A stretch of 64,000 nt of DNA from Ephydatia muelleri (lineage: Eukaryota; Porifera; Demospongiae; Spongillida; Spongillidae): NCBI GenBank assembly GCA_013339895.1, contig JABACO010000018.1:5565650-5629649 (forward strand), written 5' to 3'. The notes under the pieces were generated by a model, which was not told the origin of the DNA, did no database searches, and was given only the letters and a program-made list of their open reading frames with translations. Positions 1 to 8,800 of the stretch are shown one piece after another; within the stretch, counting starts at the first letter, position 1, and each line of letters opens with the position of its first letter. A program made the position numbers and the translations under genes.

Positions 1-18
1 GAAGAAAATTTTCTGCAT
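1..18 (-). CDS. Fibrinogen-related protein, first six codons (gene runs off the left edge)
   Basis: The complement reads ATG at 18-16 followed by Q-K-I-F-F, identical to the start of the intact fibrinogen-related gene at 48911. The whole 1-420 block also matches the upstream region of the copy ending at 60024. I therefore infer a third member of the same tandem family whose body lies left of this window. Only the start of its signal peptide is visible, so intactness cannot be judged. Confidence 0.7.
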
Positions 19-420
19 CTCTGGCACTTTCTTCTCTTTACCTTCCAACTATTGTTATTCTACTGTTCCCGCGTTTATTTATACTACCCGATTTCTTCAG
101 CACCCACACATCTGGAAGCCGATGCTATAACTGTGCAATGCGTGGTATGATATATATTCTGCGAACTTGAGTGGTTTTACAAAACCTTGGTAGCAGCTCA
201 AACAGTTATAGTGTTCCCTCAAGCATTTGTAAGTTTTTCACGCAATAAATATCTTTTACAATGTCAGACCGTTTTCCACGCGCGTTGTCACTGACATGCA
301 GGCTGTTTGACGGTAAGGTTCGAATACAAACACGCTAGCTCTCTCCCCAGCTCTATACACACATATATATATATAGCTTAATTGGCTCGTGGGATAAGCA
401 TGATGTGCATAATGAGATAT
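19..420 (-). promoter_or_regulatory. Promoter of a fibrinogen-related gene, with TATA box at 76-83
   Basis: This block is repeated almost base for base upstream of the copy at 60025-60425 and, more diverged, at 48912-49260. On the minus strand a TATAAATA box lies at 83-76, about 60 bp before the ATG, which would leave a short leader of roughly 30 nt. Conservation of non-coding sequence in all copies is explained by recent duplication; a regulatory role beyond the TATA box is inference. Confidence 0.6.
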
Positions 421-724
421 GCATGCGTATCAACAAGGAACATACCATCCACTGAACTAACTAGATCTCTATGAATGCATGCTATAATACAAGGAGCTGG
501 TGGGGTATAAAGGAACTCGCGATGCAAAATTACAAACCTGTCTTAATTAAATATAAAGCTTGGCACACTGAGATACTGATATAATATCCGTTGTGTATAT
601 TTACTTTTATTCTGAATCGCTGGTTCATTTATACATGCAGGGTTAAATAATATGGCGACCGCTATACTCCAACCCTCGGCTACTGCGCTTCATCCTTTTC
701 TTCTCGAGAAGAAAAGGACATCTT

Positions 725-874
725 CACAGGGAAAAAAAGCGTCGAATCATTTAGAAATCATTGCGTGATTGAACAGAAAATCACACAAAATCACACGCTT
801 CTATTGATTTTCGTGTGATTTTCTGTTCAATCACGCAATGATTTCTAAATGATTCGACGCTTTTTTTCCCTGTG
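725..874. mobile_element. Near-perfect inverted repeat, MITE-like hairpin
   Basis: About 62 bp at 725-786 (starting CACAGGGAAAAAAAGCG) are repeated in inverted orientation at 813-874, leaving a loop of about 26 bp. A duplex of this length in non-coding DNA is typical of small foldback elements. No clear target duplication was seen. Confidence 0.6.
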
Positions 875-1254
875 CTTGGTTAGTCGGTTCGACGAAGCGA
901 TGAGGCTTCTTGTTCCCGATGGGAACGTTAAACGAAGCACGCTCAGTGTCTTGAACGCCATGTTGGACCGCGTGTTGACAGCTCTGCTAGAGACTGCATG
1001 CAGGTATGCGAGTACGAAAGGACGATCTACTATTATCTTGTGTACTCCATTCATGTATATCGTCCGTTTTGTGTCCATCTTGTAAGGAGTGTCATGTGTG
1101 GGCTAGTTCTCGAGTCTTGGCTGGTCATTACCTTGCAAATCAGAAGTTTATGGCTATGGCATGTAATTCGTGCCAAAACGAAAAAAGATTACATTGCGTA
1201 TATATTTTTATTTTATTGTATTATTTTATTTTATTTTATTTTATTCAGGGTTAA
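849..1254 (+). pseudogene. Broken unknown gene, probably transposon-derived
   Basis: Two overlapping plus-strand frames (849-1085 and 1006-1254) appear to be one protein interrupted by a frameshift near 1000-1030. The first frame contains a stretch around SRFDEAMRLLVPDGN; the second holds a CPSCKEC cysteine cluster and then RVLAGHYLANQKF. The cysteine cluster and NQK motif remind me of N-terminal regions of animal DNA-transposon proteins, but I cannot name the family. A/T homopolymers follow at 1200-1250. Confidence 0.3.
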
Positions 1255-1718
1255 ACGAGAGAAATTTCGAAATAACCGAGTCATAAATAGAGAAAATAGA
1301 CATCGCGGGACGCTACATCTGGACTACACAGCCAAATTGTTACAGCTTTGGAACATATATGTATACTATAACAAACTGTATCATAACTGTTCAACATCTT
1401 GGGTCAGCTATGATAGCAAGTAATATCCTGATACATACATGTTCTTACATATTGTAACAGAATGTGCCCACATTCTGATACATATACTACAGTTTGTATC
1501 ATACATGTAAGTACATATATGTATCGTAACTGTTACCATTTCTGTATCAGATGTGGCAATACCATACATGGAATGTGTACAGAACGTGTAAGTGCACGTG
1601 ACACGTTTTGTGAAAGATGGCGACTAGTAAGTATCTGCGTATGTGCTCGATCTTGAACTATATATATCACTGCTGGTAACAATGCACGCGTGTTAATGAG
1701 TTGAAATTCTGCTCACAG

Positions 1719-1854
1719 CAGGCTTTTGTTGTGAGCCTTGTGCTGAAACCTTTCCATGTAAAAGTCTATACACGCGACATCTGTGAGATGCGCAAGCAGT
1801 ATGGGTTGAAGGAGATTGAAAATCCTTTGTTTCAATCCCAGCAGATGTATATAG
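1719..1854 (+). pseudogene. Degraded C2H2 zinc-finger exon inside the TIR element
   Basis: After an acceptor ending at 1718 the frame reads a finger-like stretch with C-E-P-C, then F-P-C-K-S-L-Y-T-R-H, the first half of a C2H2 finger. It reaches a TGA codon directly after the first histidine. A good donor (G|GTAAGA) follows at 1854. The exon borders are credible, but the stop shows that this copy is broken. It is probably the upstream part of the gene whose exons lie at 2663-3047. Confidence 0.35.
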
Positions 1855-2662
1855 GTAAGAATCGACAGTTGGGATCCTCTTATCACCTTGACTTTTGTAC
1901 AACATTAGGTATATGCCAGTTGAAGTGTTGCACACTAAACTGCTACATACTTGTAAGTATGTACTAAAGAAAATAATGTCAGGGCTGTCAAGAAGGCAAA
2001 AAGTGAAATTCTAGCAAGGGTCAAGGTGTATAGCACCTCTGGGTTTAAAAAAAAAATGTATGGAAATGTTTGCCAGCACTCCAAGTCATTCGTTGGTAGG
2101 GATTTTAAAGGATGGACGCAGATGGCAATGTTCATTGTCTAACTGAAGGACAGAAGAAAGTATATTATCCAAAGTAAGCAACTTTTGTTGACTTCATGCC
2201 AAAATAATCCTTTATTTCAATCCCAGCAGGGTTTTCAAATAGCTTGCTGTGAATTCTTTTCCACCTCCCTGTACAATGTGTGGCAGAGACTTTGTCATAA
2301 TTTTTTTGATGACTTAAAAGAGCACATGCCAGCACTGTTAAAGAAACCAAAAATCCAGATAATTCTTCACCTTTGGTGAGTCCATTCGTGATTATGGACC
2401 ATGCTTGGCTTTCTCTGCTGAACGGTACTGTTACGTGCTGTGCAATTTTTGGTGTACTATACATATAGGTTTGAATCTTTCAACTCAATGGTTTGAGGCA
2501 ACAATATATTTGGTAACAGGCTAGCCCCAATTCGTGACATAACAGTGTGTTTTTCAACCTTACAACACCTGCGCTATATTTGTAATGATGGCACGCATAG
2601 TACTGAAAGGTACAAAAACTGTATGCATTTCTGAATTTTAATTCTTCTTGTATTTTTTTTAG

Positions 2663-3047
2663 ATGTGGAGATGTGTCACAAAGGAGTTGTTTGTTTCACC
2701 TTGTATGCAGCATGTAATGTGTGGCATACCTATGATAGAACTGCATCAAGACCGTGCTATATACAAAGTCGGAGCACCTCGAAAGGCATGTTATCGTATT
2801 AGTGAAGCATTTCATGATACCATGATATTTTTAGGTAACACGACAAAAGTACACTCTATCAACATTGCCACTAAAAACTATTACAGGCAGTCAAACTACT
2901 ACGCTTGGTGCTCTTCAGCTGCATGATTCCCAATTTGACATCAGGCTTGACGAGCTGACTACCAGTGATACAGTGCAGGAGTTCAAGGCTGTCATTTTCA
3001 AGGATTCAACTGGGAGAGTTCATCAAACTAGTCACTCGCATGACCAG
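2663..3047 (+). CDS. Two-exon stretch of an unknown gene carried by the TIR element
   Basis: Exon 2663-2834 (after TTTTTTTTAG, before GTAACA) ends one base into a codon. Exon 2887-3047 (after CTATTACAG, before GTACAT) starts with the two bases completing it, so the pair splices in phase into about 111 open codons. The second exon includes L-H-D-S-Q-F-D-I-R-L-D-E-L and a small His/Ser patch, H-Q-T-S-H-S-H-D. I do not recognise the protein. Position between terminal inverted repeats suggests a transposon gene. The upstream exon is damaged, so the gene as a whole may be dead. Confidence 0.4.
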
Positions 3048-3699
3048 GTACATGCAGCGGCTGCACCAATACTGGTGGAGCTGACTTGTTGCATCATCCC
3101 TTTAGATGCAGTATGGACTTCTTCTAGCTACTTTCAACACTTCTTCTGACACCACACATTGTCTTGTTCAAGGCTTCCACTGATGGTCAGCCATTGCTCA
3201 ATGAATAAGACTGTCCCTTGTTGACACAGTTTTCTGCACATCAAGTACCAACGTCTTGAGATCAGTTTCACTGGTTCATGAGTGTGCAAGAGTCATGCAA
3301 TTTTGGTGTGTGCAAAGACAGGACACTGTGTGCAATGTATTGGTGCACATTGTCATGACTGGAACAATCCTTTTTATTGCTACAATGTTTTTTGTGTACA
3401 TTAATATTAAATACAGTGAAATTCAGTTATAAATACGTAGTGGATAAACATTTCCTTAAATGGTTTACATATTTATGATACATATATGTAACATACATGA
3501 GCTACAGATATGTAAGAACATTATGTCCCAAACTGTAAGTACATAATTGTGACATAAAATTTGTCAACAGAGTATGTAACAAACTGTGTTAACATAATTG
3601 TGACATACTCTGTTAACATATATGTACCACTTATGTTACATATCTGTATCAGAAAATACAATTTGGCTGTGTAGTTCCTCCGAACGTGAAAAGAGGTAA

Positions 3700-4500
3700 G
3701 TTATGGGGGGTGAACACTGCCATAATTGACACGCGCGCGTTTTTCGAATTCGGGTCGCGTCATTTCGTTACAGCTCCGTAACAGTACGTATCGTAAGAAC
3801 ATATTGTGTTACAGACCCGACGATTGTCAATAGTTTGTCACCGTTCCGTGCCAGGCCACGGTTTTGATCTACATGTAGATGTTATTTATACGGGCGAGCT
3901 ACACTCAGCTTTCTCTCTCGATCCGTGCATCTTCGACAGTAGAAACGGTGCGTCCTGACCTTAGTAACTAAGCGCTCGAGCAACAACAATGAGAAGTCTC
4001 AAGTGACGTTTCCTCTCGACCTCTGAATGCCTGACTCGTTGTGTGATGGCAGATTTTTTTTTTGCCACTACTTTTCCGAGGTTAAAAGATTGATTGGAAT
4101 TAATAGAGCACCTTTAGCAGTCACACTGTTTACTGCAACATGAGTTCCATCACAGCACACATGTATGATGGGACCTAACCATCAAGCCAGCAATCCTCCA
4201 AAGACGTCTGACGGTAGGTGTGGACCATGCCTCCCCCCACCTGCTCCACAATGTAAGTATGCTACCCTTTGTCCATTCTCAATTTTTAAGCTCCTACTGG
4301 ATTGACCCTCATGCATGTAACACTATCAATACCACATGTTACTGCACATATAAATCTTGACCATTTTCATTTTTCTTAAGAGACAAGTACACATGCGTAG
4401 GAGGGGCACAGGAAGAGGAGGGAGATTGGGAACTCATGTACATTTGTGCATGTATGTGTAACTGAACATTAATAACACATGTTACTGCACATTTATGTCT
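3700..4500. other. Non-coding stretch with a dispersed repeat
   Basis: No gene is visible. The segment 3845-3945, including CGATCCGTGCATCTTCGACAG, occurs in inverted orientation at about 19075-19180. The rest shows nothing I can support. Confidence 0.4.
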
Positions 4501-4545
4501 TGACCCCTCCCCTACATCTCTCCCTCTTGGTACTTGCTTTGCCTT

Positions 4546-4775
4546 CTTGACACCACCATTGCCACTCCAGTGGTACCAGGTGCTCTCTGTGAGGCTTTGC
4601 CCTCTCTTGACACCACTATCAACACTCCAGTGGTACCAGGTGCTCCCTGTGAGGCTTTGCCCTCTTGACACCACTATCAACACTACAGTGGTACCAGGTG
4701 CTCCATGTGAGGCTTTGCCCTCTCGACACCACTATCATCACTCCAGTGGTACCAGGTGCTCCCTGTGAGGATAAC
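4546..4775. repeat. Minisatellite of about 57 bp, four copies, derived from a collagen-like exon edge
   Basis: Four copies of CCAGTGGTACCAGGTGCTCC plus about 37 further bases follow head to tail with small length differences. On the minus strand every unit contains an acceptor-like CACAG followed by codons G-A-P-G-T-T-G-V, which is collagen-like Gly-X-Y phrasing. I infer that a collagen exon start seeded the array. The open frames across it are by-products. Confidence 0.6.
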
Positions 4776-5339
4776 AGACCAATTGAATTCACATTCTATA
4801 ACTAACACGAATGAGTTTTTAATCCGCCAGGTAGCGAGTGTAATGGTTGGCATGGTTAGAAGAAGTGACGTCATGGAGAGCACTCTCTTGTTAAAATTGC
4901 CACATGCGTCACGTTCTCCAATTATTTTGACACTACTTAGGTTCCCGCTCTAAGTGCACATTAGGCCTAACATGTGTTAAGCTATAGTAGCCTACAGGCC
5001 TAGGTCTACCATGATCAGGCCTAGAACTAAATTCGTATGGAATCATTGTTTTCCCTTTGTTTAGTAGGCCTAGGTAGACCTAGTCTTTTTTTTGCCTTAG
5101 CAGGCGCCCCCCTTGTCCTGGTGCCCGGGGGGCAATGGCCCCCCCTCCCTCCTCCCACTGGGTCCGGCCAATCAATCAATCCTTTATAAGGGGAGTGGAA
5201 GGGGGTACAATAAGCATTACCAGGGATCACATCCAGCACCTGCATGCCCAAGTATAATGTACGCATGCATCATCATGCCTCCTGTACTATCTTTTTTTCA
5301 AACATGGCTACACGTCTCCTTTTGAGGCCCATCGCTCAC

Positions 5340-5447
5340 ATGAAGTCCAGCTGCTCCATCAACCCCAAATAGTCCAGGTGCCCCTGCAGGTCCAGCCTCC
5401 TCAGTGTCTCCTATTTCTCCAGCGGTATCTGGACTTCCTGGTGCTCC
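5340..5447 (-). pseudogene. Collagen-like Gly-X-Y exon of 108 bp
   Basis: On the minus strand an exon bounded by CATCAG| and |GTGAGC is exactly 108 bp, a classic collagen exon length (2 x 54). It encodes twelve triplets: GAP GSP DTA GEI GDT EEA then GPA GAP GLF GVD GAA GLH. Two glycines are replaced by Asp and Glu, each a one-base change from a Gly codon, which would interrupt a triple helix. No neighbouring collagen exons are evident apart from the derived minisatellite at 4546-4775. I read it as a relic, though an interrupted collagen is possible. Confidence 0.55.
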
Positions 5448-5802
5448 CTGATGGTAGGTTGTGGAGTAAGTAACACATTTACATTACTAACTGACATACA
5501 CACACACAAGCTAGAATAGTCACAAGCAGCTAATTGTTGTTACATATCCTCACCACAGATCAGCAGATGGCGTCTTTAAAGCTCCTTAACTCACAAAATG
5601 ATCAAATACAACTGGGAATAGATGATCAGTACCATTTAGTTAAGGCTAAATTAGAATATCCTTACCTTGAAACAAATGCTAATTGATAATTATACAGTGA
5701 AGAATACATGAATATACGAGTCCCTTCCCTCCCAGTGACAACATTCAGAGTTATCTGCAATGAAAAAGTCATAGATTAAAATCCCCAATACAATTGCTTT
5801 GC

Positions 5803-8800
5803 TTACGTAACGCCAAATCCTCCATAATAGAGGAGTGCTTCATCCATGCACAACTCAAATGCGTCGAACGAATTGTGCACATATGGAATACACAACTGCA
5901 CTGCACATGTTGATGCACTCGGATATGTTGATGAAGTGAAGATGAGATGTGGTCTTGATGGTACAGGGATGTAGTCAGAGCCACAGAAAAACCTCTTTAT
6001 AGTCTCCAGTGTGATCCCTTACAACAATTAAAGTATCAAATTAACCACAAAGTACTTTAAACTCACTCCGCCCAGGCTGTTCTTCACAAGAAGACATTTT
6101 CCCACCATCAACTGCTTAAAGTAAAAAGATAAGTAATGTTTATGTGATTATGTACATTGTGCATTTAATAGCTTACCTGCACATTTCTCCATATACTCAT
6201 CAAAGTACGTCAGAGCAATCTCTTCCTTCAATCTCACATCAACATCTTCAGAATAGGTCACAATGAAGGTGCTGCGCAGTTCAGCTATAAGAAAATATAA
6301 GTGGTTGATGCCAAAAGGCACATACCTAATTAACTTGTTCCTGATACACGCACAAATATGGCATAACAAACAAGTCTGTATAGTATATAATACCCTTATA
6401 TAAGTCATTTAACCCTGATAGTGAATGATTATGTTAGAAACTGTATGACAACATAAAACTGTGTTTTGAATTTAGGCAGTGTTCATAATCTGCATACTTT
6501 AATTAAGAGACACACAGACACAGCACGCATTTTTATGGTAGTTAATCATAATACACTCACAATACCTGCAGTCATCGCAGTCTCTGATTTGATAAAGTAC
6601 GATTCCATTAGAGAAGGATACATCTCTAGGGCATCTATTACACATAAGGTCTTCAATCCTGCTGCCAGCTGCTGAATTTCCGCCACACTACGGAGTATTG
6701 CAGAATGAAGACACAGTTCATTGAGGTTGCTGGTCTTGTCTGCTAAAGTAGTAGACATAACCCCAGCTTCTACGAGAAATTCATAATGTTCAATTCGGAA
6801 ATTATGCATCTGTTCTTCATCTGTAATATTCTGCAACTGAAAGGGTTAAAAAAATTGAAAAGTGTTTTCAATTCTTGGTGATTATCACATGCCTCAATAC
6901 ACTTTCTTTGAGCCGCTTCGTCTGGGATATCTTCGATGCTGACTTTCAATGAGCACAGCGACCGACCACTTAAATACTCATACACGGGCTTTCCCATCAG
7001 ATTAGTGTGGATCTCACTATGAACTACAGCCATTGCTATCAATTGACCCAGCTTCAGATAAACACCATCCTAAAGATTTTGTGTATTTATTGTGAAAAAT
7101 ATATGCTAAAAAGATTACCTTCAGAGCTTTAGAATTGTGGATGAGGGTTCCTTTCTTCCAGAAATGTTGCCTTATTTCATCCATCAAAAGCGTGAAAAAT
7201 TCCCTCGATAGGCCACCTACATCTACACCAGCCTCACCTTGGAATTGAACCTTTGAACAAAAAAATTCATCGTGTTTTTGTATTATGTGTAAATATTCAA
7301 ATACAGTTGAGTTCTCTTACGCCACTACATCTACATCCTTCCTCCACTAACAAAAAGCGTTTGTAGCAATATTATAATGAAAAGTTTTTAGCATCAAAAT
7401 AAAGCAAGTTTTTTTCTTAGCTAGGGAAAAATGTATGCTTTTACCCCCCCCCCCCAATTTTAAAATCAAGCACCACTTATATGTAGATAAACTTACACTT
7501 AACCTCTTGGTTGGTGCAAATGATGGATGTTCAAGGCATTTCAGTGCATCTGTGAGAATACACTGTCTGCGCACTGACAGTTCCCATCGCTCTTCCGTTA
7601 TTCCATGCTTTAAATTCATTACAATGTCCTTTGTACTAATGCAAACACATCAAATGATAAATGATAGGTAAATGAAAACTTTATACCTCATTTCTTCACT
7701 CCCTGATGCATCATCATCATCTTCATTATCCTGATAAAATTTAGATAGACAATTATTAAAATGTAAGGTTTTTGAACTTACATCTGATATTTGAATGTGG
7801 TCCACATGTGGCTGTGGTGTCAGAACTTGACTCCCTGATGCATCATCATCATCTTGATGATCCTGAGAAAAAATATGAATTCATTCTTTTAAGCTGAGCA
7901 GATAACATTGCAATGTTTTAACTTACATCCAGTATTTGAATGTGGTCCGCATGTGGCTGTGGTGTCAGAACCTGACTCCCTGATGCATCATCATCATCAT
8001 CTTGATGATCCTGAGAAAAAATATGAATTCATTCTTTTAAGCTGAGCAAACATTGCAATGTTTTTTTTTTAAATTTAATTTTAACTTACATCCAGTATTT
8101 GAATGTGGTCCGCATGTGGCTGTGGTGTCAGAACAACCCGATGGGTTGGTGGTGGTCGTATAGGTGGTGGCAGAGGTGAAGGCCTTCTGAGTGATTGTGG
8201 TTGGATAGTACGTGGAGCTGGTTGCATAGTACATGGGATTGGTTGGGTAGTATGTGGAGCTGGTTGGGTAGTACGTGGAGCTGGTTGGGTAGTACGTGGA
8301 GCTGGTTGGGTAGTACGTGGAGCTGGTTGGTCAGTACGTGGAGCTGGTTGGGTAGTACGTGGAGCTGGTTGGTCAGTACGTGGAGCTGGTTGGGTAGTAC
8401 ATGGAGCTGGTTGGGTAGTACATGGAGCTGGTTGGGTAGTACATGGAGCTGGTTGGGTAGTACGTGGAGCTGGTTGGGTAGTACATGGAGCTGGTTGGTC
8501 AGTACGTGGAGCTGGCTGGTCAGTACGTGGAGCTGATTGGCTAGAAGATGGAACCAGTTGTTGGTAATGCAATTAATTTTCCTTCATACATGACTCAGTC
8601 ACACTAAAATTTATAAATTTATGTGATTTATGTATTTTACTACTGTTTTGGTCACAAATAATTGTTAGTATTAACTTTTTCACAGGCAGCGGTGCATTTA
8701 GGCACCACAATAATCTCCTGCTGTTGGGCAGCACCAGCAGCTGTTACAGTTTATAGTTCTGCATATTATGAAATGGCAAAGAGAGTGGCTTCGTCAAAAA

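Larger units (their letters stand above)
1324..3674. mobile_element. DNA transposon with 17-bp perfect terminal inverted repeats
   Basis: CTACACAGCCAAATTGT at 1324-1340 recurs exactly inverted at 3658-3674. Inside both ends are A/T-rich arrays of variants of ACATATATGTA and GTAACA (1350-1530 and 3460-3640), so the terminal regions are longer than the perfect match. Between them lie exon-like open frames on the plus strand. No target duplication could be fixed, so the exact outer limits are uncertain by a few bases. Confidence 0.55.

Noticed and set aside
318..345. GGTTCGAATAC resembling a tRNA T-loop
   Set aside because: No acceptor stem or anticodon arm around it, and it belongs to the duplicated promoter block.
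7323..7348. Candidate 26-nt exon between HECT exons 8 and 9
   Set aside because: It breaks the frame into V-Q-F-Q-G-E; direct joining of 7497 to 7250 gives the expected HECT start.
8103..8567. Plus-strand frames through the 21-bp repeat (W-L-G-S-T-W-S type)
   Set aside because: The minus strand fits the spliced HECT gene in phase; the plus frames are open only because of the 21-bp period.
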